Below, piece by piece: positions 42,988 through 52,760 of a DNA stretch of 64,000 nt. Each line of letters begins with the position of its first letter. The stretch's first letter is position 1. Source of the DNA: Salinimicrobium soli. GTDB taxonomy: Bacteria; Bacteroidota; Bacteroidia; Flavobacteriales; Flavobacteriaceae. The translations under genes were made by a program, and so were the position numbers. Under the pieces are notes generated by a model that saw only the letters and a program-made list of their open reading frames with translations, was not told where the DNA came from and did not search any database. The stretch is taken from contig NZ_JBLUWW010000003.1 in assembly GCF_048323655.1 (NCBI RefSeq), positions 791,771 to 855,770 on the forward strand, given 5' to 3'.

Positions 42988-43278
42988 CTATTCAGAAAGT
43001 TGAACAATACATTGGTCAATCTCTCTAATCAAGCCATTGATCTTTAGCTTGGTTTCTTTTTTATAATCATTACTGCCAAGCAGCGCATTGGCAGCCTTCA
43101 GAGTTTGAACACGATTTTCAGAAGCTTCAAGGCTGGTTTCCAGTTCCTGTTTTTCAGCCTTTAATTTTGATAATTCTTCTTGTAAGATTTGTTGCTTTTG
43201 CTCCAGTCGGTTATAGTTCTGAAGTAAGCTGGCTATCTTAAATTCAAGATTATCAACTATTTCTGTTAAATCACTCAT
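42988..43278 (-). CDS. Coiled-coil protein upstream of zapA
   Basis: 96 residues, almost all helical and charged: LEFKIASLLQNYNRLEQKQQ, ILQEELSKLKAEKQELETSL. No signal or membrane segment. Its place before zapA and its coiled coil suggest a division-related partner, like ZapB, but that is inference by position and shape only. Promoter 43306-43336 probably drives it, zapA, the 6S-like RNA and possibly rny. Confidence 0.7.
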   Translation of the reverse strand: MSDLTEIVDNLEFKIASLLQNYNRLEQKQQILQEELSKLKAEKQELETSLEASENRVQTLKAANALLGSNDYKKETKLKINGLIREIDQCIVQLSE

Positions 43279-43305
43279 AAAAGCTAATCCTGCTGCTAAC
43301 CCTTA

Positions 43306-43336
43306 CAAAGTTAACATACCTCCCGAAATATCCCAA
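43306..43336 (-). promoter_or_regulatory. Promoter for the coiled-coil/zapA operon
   Basis: Minus strand TTG (43336-43334) and TAACTTTG (43313-43306), 20 bases apart, both elements of the Bacteroidota primary promoter. Confidence 0.6.
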
Positions 43337-43462
43337 TATTTTGAACTCTATTTTCCGGCGAAGGGTTAAAATTATTTTAAACTGCTCATAAATAACAGTT
43401 TAATTTTCCCGAAGGGTTTCCTATATTTAACCGCTATAAAAAAGTAAAAATTATCCCTTATC

Positions 43463-45151
43463 ATGAAATGGATATATGCCGTAGGTTTCCTCTTTTTAAC
43501 CTCTAATTTAACTGCTCAATACCAGATCCCTACAGAGTATTTTGATCCTCCCCTGGACATTCCCCTGGTCCTTGCAGGATCTTTTGGTGAGTTGCGTTCC
43601 AATCATTTTCACAGTGGACTGGATATAAAGACGCAGCAAAGGGAAGGCTTGCCGGTGCTCGCAGCAGCCGAAGGTTTTGTGAGCAGGATAAATATTTCAC
43701 ACTACGGCTACGGTAAAGCACTGTACATCCAGCATCCAAATGGCTATACCACCGTTTATGGACATCTTCAAAGTTTTTCTCCGGAAATAGAAGCTTTTAT
43801 TAAGAAGAAACAATACGAAAAGGAAAGCTACGAAATAGAGCTTTTCCCTTCTGCCGAAGAGTTACGTGTGGAACGTGGTGAGCTGGTCGCCATCAGCGGA
43901 AACACCGGTGGCAGTGGCGGACCCCACCTGCATTTTGAAATAAGAGATGGGCAGCAACGCCCAATGAATCCGCTAATGTTCGGGATTGATATAAAGGATA
44001 CTCGAACTCCACTCGTGCAGGGGCTTTATGTATACCCTGCCGGTGAGGAGGCACATGTAAATGGATCTGCTCAACGTCAAAAACTGAATTTAATTCCGCA
44101 AAGCGACGGCACCTACGTGGCTCCAAAAATAGAAGCCTGTGGCAGCATTGGGTTTGGGATCACGACTATTGATCAACAGGACGGCGCTCCAAACCAGAAT
44201 GGCGTCTACCGGATTGAAACTTCTGCTAATGGGGAAAAACTCTTTCAGGCCAACTTTGAGAAATTTTCTTTTGCTGAAACGCGGCACCTGAATAAGCTCA
44301 TCGACTATGGTTACTACACCCAGAATAACACTCGCATCCAAAAACTCTTTGTAGAACCAACAAACCCATTAAGTATTTATTCTGACCTTTCCAATGACGG
44401 ACTTCTGGAAGTAAAGGACAGTTTATCCTATACCTATACCATCAAGGTCACTGATTTTGCGGGTAATGAACGTATTGTACGTGTACCGGTTCAGGGAAAA
44501 CAGGAAGAGAATATCAGTCAAAAACCTGAATTTACTTCAGATTTTTATGCTGAAGCCGGAAAGGGCTGTGCATTTAAAGACAAAGGAATTGACGTTTACA
44601 TTCCGAAGAACTGCTTGTATGAAGATCATTACCTGGACGTGGTTTTTGAAGACGAGAAGGTCAAGTTACATGAAGACGTAATTCCACTGCAGGGCTATGT
44701 TACCATTGGTTTTGACGTAAGTAAATACAAACCTGAAGACCGCGAACAATTGTTCATTGCAGAGATCAATAAATGGGGGAAACCAAACTATTCCACCACC
44801 TACAAGGACGTGGAACGTTTCACTACGAAGACGAGAAACTTCGGAACCTTTACCCTGGCTTCAGATAACACACCGCCTAAAATTGTCCCGGTGAATTTCA
44901 GGGATGGACAATGGATCTCGAACAATAAAGATCTGAAAGTGAGAATTTCAGATGACCTTTCCGGGATAAAGCAGTACCGTGCCACCGTCAACGGAAAATT
45001 CATTCTAATGGAATACGAGTACAAGAAGAATTTGCTCACTCATGATTTTTCTGACGGCGTAGTTACCGAAACTGAAAACCACCTGAAGATTGAGGTTACT
45101 GATAATGTAGGAAATACCACTATATTTGAAAGTACCTTTTATCGAAAATAG
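43463..45151 (+). CDS. M23 family peptidase (LytM-type)
   Basis: 562 residues with signal peptide about 1-18 (MKWIYAVGFLFLTSNLTA). The LytM metallopeptidase domain is at the N-terminal end of the mature protein, about residues 40-175. Zinc site: His50 and Asp54 in HSGLD, and HxH at 155/157 in PHLHFE; His101 in YGHLQ may also take part. The remainder (about 200-562) is beta-rich with Ig-like segments. It would cut peptidoglycan crosslinks in the periplasm or outside. The TonB receptor gene begins directly after its stop. Confidence 0.88.
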   Translation: MKWIYAVGFLFLTSNLTAQYQIPTEYFDPPLDIPLVLAGSFGELRSNHFHSGLDIKTQQREGLPVLAAAEGFVSRINISHYGYGKALYIQHPNGYTTVYGHLQSFSPEIEAFIKKKQYEKESYEIELFPSAEELRVERGELVAISGNTGGSGGPHLHFEIRDGQQRPMNPLMFGIDIKDTRTPLVQGLYVYPAGEEAHVNGSAQRQKLNLIPQSDGTYVAPKIEACGSIGFGITTIDQQDGAPNQNGVYRIETSANGEKLFQANFEKFSFAETRHLNKLIDYGYYTQNNTRIQKLFVEPTNPLSIYSDLSNDGLLEVKDSLSYTYTIKVTDFAGNERIVRVPVQGKQEENISQKPEFTSDFYAEAGKGCAFKDKGIDVYIPKNCLYEDHYLDVVFEDEKVKLHEDVIPLQGYVTIGFDVSKYKPEDREQLFIAEINKWGKPNYSTTYKDVERFTTKTRNFGTFTLASDNTPPKIVPVNFRDGQWISNNKDLKVRISDDLSGIKQYRATVNGKFILMEYEYKKNLLTHDFSDGVVTETENHLKIEVTDNVGNTTIFESTFYRK

Positions 45152-47611
45152 TTGAAAACCTCCTCTTTCGTTCTTCTTCTTGGTCTGCTGATATGGAACC
45201 ATGGCTTCTCTCAAAAAGCGGTGATCCAGGGGATCATATTAGATGAAGAGCGACAACCTGTGGAGTCTGTCTCTGTTTTTGTTTCTGAAAATCTCGGTAC
45301 TGAAAGCAACAAAAATGGGTTTTTCCGATTGGAAATACCTGCTAACCGGGAGGTCACACTATTTTTTACACACCTTACTTATGCTGACTTGGTTCAGCGT
45401 TTCATTCTGAGTCCTGAAAGTATATTGGAATTTAATCCCGTCTTAAAAAAGACCACCGAACAGATAGGAGAAGTTGTGATCACCTCCTCAGATCTGCAGA
45501 ATTTAAAAGGAGTAACCGTAATTGATCCGCAAACCATTCGCAGACTTCCCGGTGCCAATGCGGGAATTGAGAATTTACTAAAGACCCTGCCGGGCGTAAG
45601 CTCTAATAATGAACTTAGCACCCAGTATTCGGTTAGAGGTGGAAACTACGACGAGAACCTGGTGTACGTCAATGGAATGGAAATATACAGACCTTTCCTC
45701 GTGCGATCTGGCCAACAGGAAGGGCTGAGCTTTATCAACCCTGATCTGGTACAAAATATTCAATTCTCAGCAGGTGGTTTCCAGGCAAAATACGGGGATA
45801 AACTTTCTTCGGTACTGGACATCACCTACAGGCGGCCTGTTGACTTCGCTGCGTCACTGGAAGCCAGCCTTCTTGGAGGAAGCCTTTCGGTGGAAGGAGT
45901 GTCAAAAAATAGAAAATTCAGGGCTCTTACCGGTCTGCGGTACAGAGACAACAGTCTGCTGGTTAAAGCGAGGCAGACAGAAACTAACTATTTCCCAAAA
46001 TTTGCAGATGTTCAAACTTTATTGAGTTACCAACTTTCACAGAAAGCCGAAATTAGTTTTCTCGGAAATATTTCAGAGAACGTCTACAATTATCAACCGC
46101 TTACCAGGCAGACAAATTTCGGAACTTTTCAGGATCCACGGGCACTGGTGGTTTACTACAATGGACAGGAAGAGGATATCTATCGCACCTATTTTGGAGG
46201 CTTTATGCTTAACTATCAACCGCACGAATCCTATACCACTCATAATAGTGTTTCGGTTTACAACACACGGGAACAGGAATATTTTGACATAGTGGCCCAA
46301 TACCGGATGGGCAGGTTAAATGCTGAAGTTGGAGGAGAGAACTTCGGAAAAGTGGAATATTCCGAAGGGATTGGTGCTCAACTCACTCACGCCCGGAATA
46401 AGCTGGATGCACTTATATTGAATGTTGCACATAAAGGAGTGATCAGGCTCCAAAAAAGCAGTTTTGAATACGGACTTAAATTTACCCGTGAAGACATTCA
46501 GGACCGGGTAAGGGAATACGAGATCGTTGATTCTGCAGGTTTTTCGGTACGGCCTCCCCTGCCTGATTTTGTGAACAACCAACCTTATGAACCATATACC
46601 GCACCCATAAGACCATTCACTGAAGTGCGAGTTTCTCATAAAACAAGCATCAACAGGTATCAGGCTTATTTGCAATGGAGCAACCGGTTCAGGATCGGTG
46701 AACATGAAAGTTGGATCAACCTGGGAGTAAGAAGCCATTCCTGGAAAGTGAATACACCAAATTCCTCTCCGCTACAAACAGTTGTAAGTCCACGAGGTCA
46801 ATTTGCCATAAAACCGGCCTGGAAAAAAGATATGGTCTTCCGGATCTCGGGCGGACTCTATTTTCAGCCTCCGTTCTATAGGGAGCTCAGGGATCTTTCC
46901 GGAGAATTAAATCCTTCCGTAGAAGCCCATCGGTCCATTCACCTTGTGCTGAGTCATGAGTATAGTTTCAGGTTCTTTGAACGGCCATTCAAACTAAATT
47001 CAGAATTATATTACAAAGATCTGGACAATGTCAATGCCTACACCCTGGAAAATGTACGCATTCGATACCTTGCCAATAATGACACCAAAGCCTATGCTTA
47101 TGGACTCGATATACGGCTCAATGGGGAGTTCGTCCCAGGTACAGAAAGCTGGTTGAGCTTTGGATATTTAAAAACGGAAGAAAATATTGAGAACCGCGGA
47201 TATATCCCCCGCCCAACAGATCAACGCTTGAAATTCGGAATGTTATTTCAGGACTACGTGCCGCGCCTTCCCGATCTAAAAATGTATCTAAACCTTGTCT
47301 ATAATACCGGTTTGCCCGGTGGTTCCCCCGCTTACGCCGATCCATACCTGTATCAAAGAAGATTACCCGATTATAAAAGGGCAGACCTGGGCCTTTTTTA
47401 CCTTTTGAAGAGTCCGGAATCTTCCAATGAAGATCACTGGTTAAAAAGCTTTGAGGAAGTTTCTGTAGGCCTGGAGATCCTGAATATTTTTGATACTCAA
47501 AATGCCATTACCAACACCTTTGTAAGGGATGTGTATTCCAAGACCCAGTATGCGGTACCGAATTATCTTACTCCGCGGGTATACAACCTTAAAATAGGAA
47601 TAAAACTCTAG
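45152..47611 (+). CDS. TonB-dependent receptor
   Basis: 819 residues. Signal peptide about 1-20, a carboxypeptidase-like beta domain (about 23-100, QGIILDEERQPVESVSVF), plug domain (about 105-215, with RRLPGANAGIENLLKTLPGV and STQYSVRGGNYDENLVYVNG) and an outer membrane barrel ending NLKIGIKL. It imports a bound ligand at the cost of TonB energy; no SusD partner is next to it, so a polysaccharide role is not supported. The only reasonable start is TTG 45152, right after the M23 peptidase stop, which suggests translational coupling. Confidence 0.88.
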   Translation: MKTSSFVLLLGLLIWNHGFSQKAVIQGIILDEERQPVESVSVFVSENLGTESNKNGFFRLEIPANREVTLFFTHLTYADLVQRFILSPESILEFNPVLKKTTEQIGEVVITSSDLQNLKGVTVIDPQTIRRLPGANAGIENLLKTLPGVSSNNELSTQYSVRGGNYDENLVYVNGMEIYRPFLVRSGQQEGLSFINPDLVQNIQFSAGGFQAKYGDKLSSVLDITYRRPVDFAASLEASLLGGSLSVEGVSKNRKFRALTGLRYRDNSLLVKARQTETNYFPKFADVQTLLSYQLSQKAEISFLGNISENVYNYQPLTRQTNFGTFQDPRALVVYYNGQEEDIYRTYFGGFMLNYQPHESYTTHNSVSVYNTREQEYFDIVAQYRMGRLNAEVGGENFGKVEYSEGIGAQLTHARNKLDALILNVAHKGVIRLQKSSFEYGLKFTREDIQDRVREYEIVDSAGFSVRPPLPDFVNNQPYEPYTAPIRPFTEVRVSHKTSINRYQAYLQWSNRFRIGEHESWINLGVRSHSWKVNTPNSSPLQTVVSPRGQFAIKPAWKKDMVFRISGGLYFQPPFYRELRDLSGELNPSVEAHRSIHLVLSHEYSFRFFERPFKLNSELYYKDLDNVNAYTLENVRIRYLANNDTKAYAYGLDIRLNGEFVPGTESWLSFGYLKTEENIENRGYIPRPTDQRLKFGMLFQDYVPRLPDLKMYLNLVYNTGLPGGSPAYADPYLYQRRLPDYKRADLGLFYLLKSPESSNEDHWLKSFEEVSVGLEILNIFDTQNAITNTFVRDVYSKTQYAVPNYLTPRVYNLKIGIKL

Positions 47612-47613
47612 GC

Positions 47614-48762
47614 TTACTGCTCAATAAATTCTTTCAGTACCTTGACCACGTAATCTACTTCCTCTTTGGTATTATACCTCGAAAAAGAGAAACGTAAAGA
47701 AGGTTTTTTAAGATCCTCTGCCGAAAGGAAAGCACTCAAAACATGGGATCCCTGGTCACTTCCACTCTGGCAGGCACTTCCTTTTGAGCAGGCAATACCA
47801 TGCAGGTCAAGCTGGAACAACAACATCAGCGCTTTTTCGCTGGAAACGGGCAAACAAACATTAATAAGCGTATAGGTGCTGTGTTCAAAATCGTCACAAT
47901 CTCCATTGAATTTAACTCCGGGTATCTCCTTCTTCAATTGATCTACAAAATAGCTTTTTAGAGAAGTTATGTATTCCTTTTCCTCCTCCAGCTGTTCCAT
48001 AGAAAGCTTAAGTGCTTCCTCAAGACCCACAATATTGTGAACAGATTCGGTTCCAGCCCTGAAGCCCCGCTCCTGCTCTCCCCCAAAAATAAGAGGTTGC
48101 AGGCCACTGTTCTTTCTGATGAACGCAAAGCCTACTCCTTTAGGGCCATGAAATTTATGAGCACTCACAGCTGTGAAATCAACCTGAATTTTAGAAAAGT
48201 CCAGTTCATAGTGTCCTACAGACTGTACAGTATCTGAGTGAAACAGGGCATTATGGGCCCGGCACATATTTCCCACTTTTTCAATATCCAGCAGATTTCC
48301 AATCTCATTGTTTACATGCATCAAACTTACCAGCGTCTTCTCTTCAGTAGAAGAAAGCCTTTTCTCCAGGTCCTCCAGGTCGATCCTTCCACAGTCATCA
48401 AGAGCCACATACTCGAGCTTAACTCCAAAAACATCATGCAGCTTATCCAGACAATGAAGAACCGCGTGGTGTTCGATCTGTGAAGAAATGATCCGCTTTA
48501 CACCAAGGTCTCTTACGGCCGAATTTAAAACGAGGTTATCAGCTTCAGTACCTCCAGAAGTAAAAATTATTTCAGAAGGAGAAACGTGCAGCAGATTAGC
48601 CACGGTTTTGCGGGCCTGTTCGATCAGGGTTTTTGCAGAACGACCAAAAGAATGAGTGGAAGACGGATTACCGTAAACTTCCTTCATGACTTTGGCCATT
48701 TTATCCACTACTTCCTCACGGATCTGAGTGGTAGCGGCATTATCAAAGTAGACTTTTTTCAT
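47614..48762 (-). CDS. Cysteine desulfurase (NifS/IscS family)
   Basis: PLP enzyme that removes sulfur from cysteine for Fe-S and thio-cofactor synthesis. 382 aa from ATG 48762 (MKKVYFDNAATTQIREEV). The cofactor lysine is in VSAHKFHGPKG; the active-site cysteine is in GSACQSGSDQGS; HVNNEIGN is a family segment. The TTG three codons upstream sits on a -7 promoter box (48769-48776), so translation probably starts at the ATG, with almost no leader. No iscU or suf genes adjoin. Confidence 0.93.
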   Translation of the reverse strand: MKKVYFDNAATTQIREEVVDKMAKVMKEVYGNPSSTHSFGRSAKTLIEQARKTVANLLHVSPSEIIFTSGGTEADNLVLNSAVRDLGVKRIISSQIEHHAVLHCLDKLHDVFGVKLEYVALDDCGRIDLEDLEKRLSSTEEKTLVSLMHVNNEIGNLLDIEKVGNMCRAHNALFHSDTVQSVGHYELDFSKIQVDFTAVSAHKFHGPKGVGFAFIRKNSGLQPLIFGGEQERGFRAGTESVHNIVGLEEALKLSMEQLEEEKEYITSLKSYFVDQLKKEIPGVKFNGDCDDFEHSTYTLINVCLPVSSEKALMLLFQLDLHGIACSKGSACQSGSDQGSHVLSAFLSAEDLKKPSLRFSFSRYNTKEEVDYVVKVLKEFIEQ

Positions 48763-48768
48763 GGTGCA

Positions 48769-48776
48769 CAAAAATA
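48769..48776 (-). promoter_or_regulatory. -7 promoter element for the cysteine desulfurase gene
   Basis: TATTTTTG on the minus strand, perfect TAnnTTTG, six bases before the ATG, so the transcript should be leaderless or nearly so. Confidence 0.55.
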
Positions 48777-48827
48777 GCAGATTTAAATAAATATTAGAAA
48801 GACCCGGTATAAATTATATATTACTTT

Positions 48828-48835
48828 TAATTTTG
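48828..48835 (+). promoter_or_regulatory. -7 promoter element for the 48852 lipoprotein gene
   Basis: TAATTTTG, perfect TAnnTTTG, 16 bases before the ATG. Confidence 0.5.
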
Positions 48836-48851
48836 CTGAAAATCCGGAATA

Positions 48852-49769
48852 ATGAAAAAAATATTTGTCCTTTTCTTTGCTGCAATTCTTCTGATTTCGT
48901 GTGATGACGGGGACATTATTGTGACCGATTTTAATTTTGACAATCAACAACTTCAGTGGTGTGGAGATGACGAACAACAGGTTGTTTTCAATATCAACAA
49001 CGATCAGGTCTTTGAAGCTATTGCGTTTAGATTTAACCTCGACACTCCTACCCCACAATTCTTTTCTACGGAAGAAGGACAAATAAGCGTTCCTCTTAAC
49101 AGCACCAATCAGGTAGTTTACCGGGTTTTCGATGGAAAGGTGGAAAACAGTTACTTCTGCAGTATCATTCCGCCGGTAACGCCCAACGTAACGGAAGAAT
49201 TCCGCAGTACTTCCGGAGGGGAGGTCCTTATCACCACCACTCTTAAGAATGCTACAGATCATGACGGAGATGGTGTGCCTACTGCTACAGAAGGTTTTGA
49301 AAAAGATACAGACGGAGACGGAATTCCAGATTATCTGGATATCGATGATGATGGCGACAATATCCTTACCCGTGTAGAAACTGAAGTGGAAGCGACAAAC
49401 TCGGTTGGAAACTATCCTGATTCAGATAACGACGGCACCCCCGATTATCTTGATGCAGATGATGATAATGACGGAGTCATCACCCGCTACGAGGACTGGA
49501 ACAGAAATAACAATCCGGCCGACGATCAAAATGAGGAAGGGCTTCCGCATTATTTAAATCCGGTGATCACCGATTCTTTTGTAGTGGATACCTTCAGGGA
49601 AAATTCAATTACCAGAACCTTCAGATACCTTTTCACAGTAGAAAATCTTACGCTGGTAAATCAGGGTGGCGATGGCGAACAGATACGCCTTCAAAACTAT
49701 GAGCTTGGATATTACGATTCGCCGAGCCAGAGAATTACCATAGAACCGGCAGGAACGGAAGATCAGTAA
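48852..49769 (+). CDS. Lipoprotein with thrombospondin type 3-like calcium repeats
   Basis: 305 residues. Lipobox LLISC with Cys17, followed by DDGD. From about 138 there are acidic repeats: DHDGDGVPTATEG, DTDGDGIPDYLDIDDDGD, DSDNDGTPDYLDADDDND, DGVITRYEDWNRNN, the calcium-binding type 3 repeat pattern. The N-terminal part (about 20-135) is not recognised. Likely an outer membrane surface lipoprotein stabilised by calcium. It ends by overlapping seven bases of the convergent Smr gene. Confidence 0.85.
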   Translation: MKKIFVLFFAAILLISCDDGDIIVTDFNFDNQQLQWCGDDEQQVVFNINNDQVFEAIAFRFNLDTPTPQFFSTEEGQISVPLNSTNQVVYRVFDGKVENSYFCSIIPPVTPNVTEEFRSTSGGEVLITTTLKNATDHDGDGVPTATEGFEKDTDGDGIPDYLDIDDDGDNILTRVETEVEATNSVGNYPDSDNDGTPDYLDADDDNDGVITRYEDWNRNNNPADDQNEEGLPHYLNPVITDSFVVDTFRENSITRTFRYLFTVENLTLVNQGGDGEQIRLQNYELGYYDSPSQRITIEPAGTEDQ

Positions 49770-50311
49770 TTCTGAAAAATATAAACTTCGGTAGCACCCA
49801 ATCCATATTTCTGGTAATCGGCGTCATACCACTTGATGTTCTCATAACGGTGAAATAGCGTTTCAAGTTCCGCCCGCAACACACCTTCTCCTACTCCGTG
49901 GATAAAAACCACTTTTTGAATGCGCTTTTTCATGGCGAACTCCAGCTGCCTTTTTGCAGTATCTGTTTGAATGCTCAGGATATCGTAATTACTTAAACCG
50001 CCGGTCCTGGGAACCAGTTTTTCAATATGCAGGTCAACCTCCATGGGCGGCTGATTGCGTTCCTTGGGTTTAATTCTCCTGGACTTTGGCTTTTTGGAAC
50101 TTTCCTTTTGCTTTATCACTTCGGAAAGATCTTCGACATCTGCAGGAATAATATCCGGAAAGGATTGCTGCAGTTTAACAAGATCTGTGGCCTCAAAGCT
50201 CAGCGAAAATCCTTCGGAAGTCTCTATCTCCACCTCAGTTCCGGAAACGGAAATAACGATCCCTTCCAGATCTTCATCAAGTACTGCTACTTTATCTCCG
50301 GGTTTGAACAT
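49763..50311 (-). CDS. Smr domain protein
   Basis: 182 residues. The N-terminal part is beta-rich (MFKPGDKVAVLDEDLEGIVI, KOW-like), then a basic linker (KKPKSRRIKPKERN) and a C-terminal Smr domain (VDLHIEKLV...VVFIHGVGEGVLRAEL) of the MutS2/Smr family, whose members have nuclease activity on DNA or RNA; the HGxG motif is present. The DUF2027-type architecture is typical of Bacteroidota. The role is not known. Two bases separate it from the gene before it. Confidence 0.82.
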   Translation of the reverse strand: MFKPGDKVAVLDEDLEGIVISVSGTEVEIETSEGFSLSFEATDLVKLQQSFPDIIPADVEDLSEVIKQKESSKKPKSRRIKPKERNQPPMEVDLHIEKLVPRTGGLSNYDILSIQTDTAKRQLEFAMKKRIQKVVFIHGVGEGVLRAELETLFHRYENIKWYDADYQKYGLGATEVYIFQNY

Positions 50312-50313
50312 TT

Positions 50314-50535
50314 CTAGAATTTCTCTTCTTCAGGTTCCTCTTCATTTTCCAGCTTGTGATCATCTTTTGTGATGGTCCAATGATTAGTGGCTCTGTATAG
50401 CCCCCACATTAAAGCTACAAATCCGGTTATTAGGATATAGACGTTTTTCTCTTCTGTAGACAGCTGAAAGATCAACAATGCACCACCAAAGACTATTAGA
50501 AAGGTATTTATAAGTTGAGAATTATTTTTTTTCAT
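50314..50535 (-). CDS. Small hypothetical membrane protein
   Basis: 73 residues with two hydrophobic segments (about 8-22 and 31-45) and a Glu/Lys-rich tail ending EEEPEEEKF. No family recognised. It lies two bases upstream of the Smr gene in the same direction. Confidence 0.7.
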   Translation of the reverse strand: MKKNNSQLINTFLIVFGGALLIFQLSTEEKNVYILITGFVALMWGLYRATNHWTITKDDHKLENEEEPEEEKF

Positions 50536-50621
50536 AATTATTTGTTTATCAACAACCTACTATTAAAAAACGATAGTATATTGTGGTTGAGTAAAAACTT
50601 CCCCCTGCAAATTTCGGTAAA

Positions 50622-52460
50622 ATGAGAGGATTAATTCCCTTTACTGCATTTTTATTTGCAGTACAAATTTGTTGCGCCCAACTTACAGTAAAACCTTCAG
50701 CCCCGGGCAAGGATAATTTCTTATATGTCAAGGCTGACGTATTATTTGTAGGAGATAACATCCACCTCGAAAAAAATAATTCATCAGGAACAGAAGCGAG
50801 TATTTATCTGCGACGGGAAGGTCAACTCATCCAGGGAAAATCTCAGAAGAAGTCAAATTCCGGGACCGGCAGCCTGTCTGTTTTTCAAAAAGGCAGCACC
50901 AATGCTTACGATTATAATTATTGGGCTTCCCCGGTGGGAACAACAGCTGCTCAAAATGCCCTTTTTGGGATCCCTATGCTTCAGAGTCCGTTAACTAGTA
51001 CCAACAGCAGTCCGGTCAATATTACTTCCGGACTAAATGGAACTTCTTCTCCGCTCACGATCTCTAACCGCTGGATCTATACTTTCTCCGGCAAGGAATA
51101 TTCGAGCTGGAACTATATTGGGAGCAATATCTCTATTCCTGCCGGATTAGGTTTCACCATGAAAGGTGTTGATGGCAAAGATCCCACTGAAGTGGAAGGA
51201 GTGGCAAATAACCCGGGAAATGAACAGCGCTATGATTTTAGGGGCCTCCCTAATTCTGGAGACATCGAGGTGGCTGTAGCCGAAGATGAGATCGTTCTGG
51301 TGGGGAATCCGTATCCGTCTCTGCTGGATCTCAGTCTCTTCCTTCTGGAGAATTCAGGAGAGGGAACTCTGGAATCCTCTTGTTACGGTACCATCACCAG
51401 AAATAATGCAACTACCGGAATCGCATATTTCTGGGATTCCAAAGAAAAGGGGAATTCTCATTACCTCTCAGACTATGAGGGCGGATACGGTGCTTTCAGC
51501 CCAATTGATCCCTGTACTACCGGAGTCTATGAACGGCCATTGCTTAAATCTTACGGTGCTTCTGAAAAGTCTTTCGGTAATTATGGAAAACACTATGAAC
51601 GCAGGTCCTTACCAATAGCACAGGGATTCATGCTGCAAGGAGTGAATGGTTCGCCGGTAAAATTCAGAAATGCTCACCGCTACCCAGCAAAAGAAGGTAA
51701 TTCTGGCGCAGCTATTCCTTCCAGTGCTAATAAAGTCGCCTCCACGAAATTGACCACTATCCCAAAAGTAAGACTGGAGATAAGCTTTGATGAATATTAC
51801 ACCCGCAGTCTTACGCTTGCCTTCTGGTCACAATCAACACCGCAAATAGATAAGGCGATGGATGCTATTGCTTACAACCAGGCACCTACCGATGCCGGTT
51901 GGTTACATGAGGACACCAATTACATTATCGATGTGCGACCTTTCAATATTACTGACCAAATTCCACTTTTTCTTAAGGTCGAAAACCGCGAAACTCAGAT
52001 AACCATCTCAAACGGATTGGAAGAAAATTCAGGGATCAAAAATATTCTTATCTTAGATTCTGAAACCAACAGCTACCACGACATTTCAGAAGCTCCTTTT
52101 CATATCACCCTCCAACCTGGAAACTATCACTCCAGGTTTAAAGTCGCGTTTACTGATGCATCTGAATTTGCAGAGCTTCCCGGGGAACCGGTGACAACTT
52201 CTGAAGAGGAAAGTGGTTTCTCCATTTTTCAAAATAACCTTATGCAGGAACTGGAGATTGTAAACAAGGATTTTTTGCCTTTGAGATCTGTAGCTGTATT
52301 TGATCTACAGGGAAAAAAGCTCTATTTCCGAAACAATTTCCCAAAACTCAGAACCGTGAGTATTGCTACCCAACACTGGGCAACAGGAGTTTACCTCGTA
52401 AAGGTTACGGATGCTGAAGGTAAAACCATCACCAAAAAAATATCGGTTTACAAAAGATAG
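50622..52460 (+). CDS. T9SS-sorted secreted protein
   Basis: 612 residues. Signal peptide about 1-18 (MRGLIPFTAFLFAVQICCA), then a large beta-rich extracellular region. The last ~80 residues form a type A sorting domain: FSIFQNNLMQELEIVNKDF, ...VAVFDLQGKKLYFRN, ...WATGVYLVKVTDAEGKTITK and KKISVYKR at the end, as in substrates of the type IX system. It would be exported and may be bound at the cell surface. The passenger function is not recognised. The gene is followed by DUF2752 and CCC-motif genes. Confidence 0.85.
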   Translation: MRGLIPFTAFLFAVQICCAQLTVKPSAPGKDNFLYVKADVLFVGDNIHLEKNNSSGTEASIYLRREGQLIQGKSQKKSNSGTGSLSVFQKGSTNAYDYNYWASPVGTTAAQNALFGIPMLQSPLTSTNSSPVNITSGLNGTSSPLTISNRWIYTFSGKEYSSWNYIGSNISIPAGLGFTMKGVDGKDPTEVEGVANNPGNEQRYDFRGLPNSGDIEVAVAEDEIVLVGNPYPSLLDLSLFLLENSGEGTLESSCYGTITRNNATTGIAYFWDSKEKGNSHYLSDYEGGYGAFSPIDPCTTGVYERPLLKSYGASEKSFGNYGKHYERRSLPIAQGFMLQGVNGSPVKFRNAHRYPAKEGNSGAAIPSSANKVASTKLTTIPKVRLEISFDEYYTRSLTLAFWSQSTPQIDKAMDAIAYNQAPTDAGWLHEDTNYIIDVRPFNITDQIPLFLKVENRETQITISNGLEENSGIKNILILDSETNSYHDISEAPFHITLQPGNYHSRFKVAFTDASEFAELPGEPVTTSEEESGFSIFQNNLMQELEIVNKDFLPLRSVAVFDLQGKKLYFRNNFPKLRTVSIATQHWATGVYLVKVTDAEGKTITKKISVYKR

Positions 52461-52462
52461 CC

Positions 52463-52747
52463 ATGGAAGAATTTATGCTCCCCTGCCTAAACAAACAGCT
52501 CTTTGGAATTGACTGCCTGGGTTGTGGCGCACAAAGGGCACTGGTCATGGTTCTCCAGGGAAAATTTTCGGCTGCCTGGCATATGTATCCTGCTATATAC
52601 ACCATACTACTACTGCTCTTTTTCCTGGTATTCAACCTATTCTTTAAATTCAAATTTGACTGGCACGTAAAGGCCGGACTTATTATTTTGAATGCTGTCA
52701 TTATAGTAATAGCCTACACCCATAAAATGAGTTTTCTAATAAATTAA
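52463..52747 (+). CDS. DUF2752 family membrane protein
   Basis: 94 residues. The N-terminal motif LPCLNKQLFGIDCLGCGAQRA carries three cysteines in the form C-x9-C-x2-CG, followed by two membrane segments (about 33-60 and 66-86). This is the DUF2752 shape. Function unknown. The gene begins two bases after the sorted protein gene and is followed 13 bases later by the CCC-motif gene. Confidence 0.85.
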   Translation: MEEFMLPCLNKQLFGIDCLGCGAQRALVMVLQGKFSAAWHMYPAIYTILLLLFFLVFNLFFKFKFDWHVKAGLIILNAVIIVIAYTHKMSFLIN

Positions 52748-52760
52748 CTAACCAAAAATT

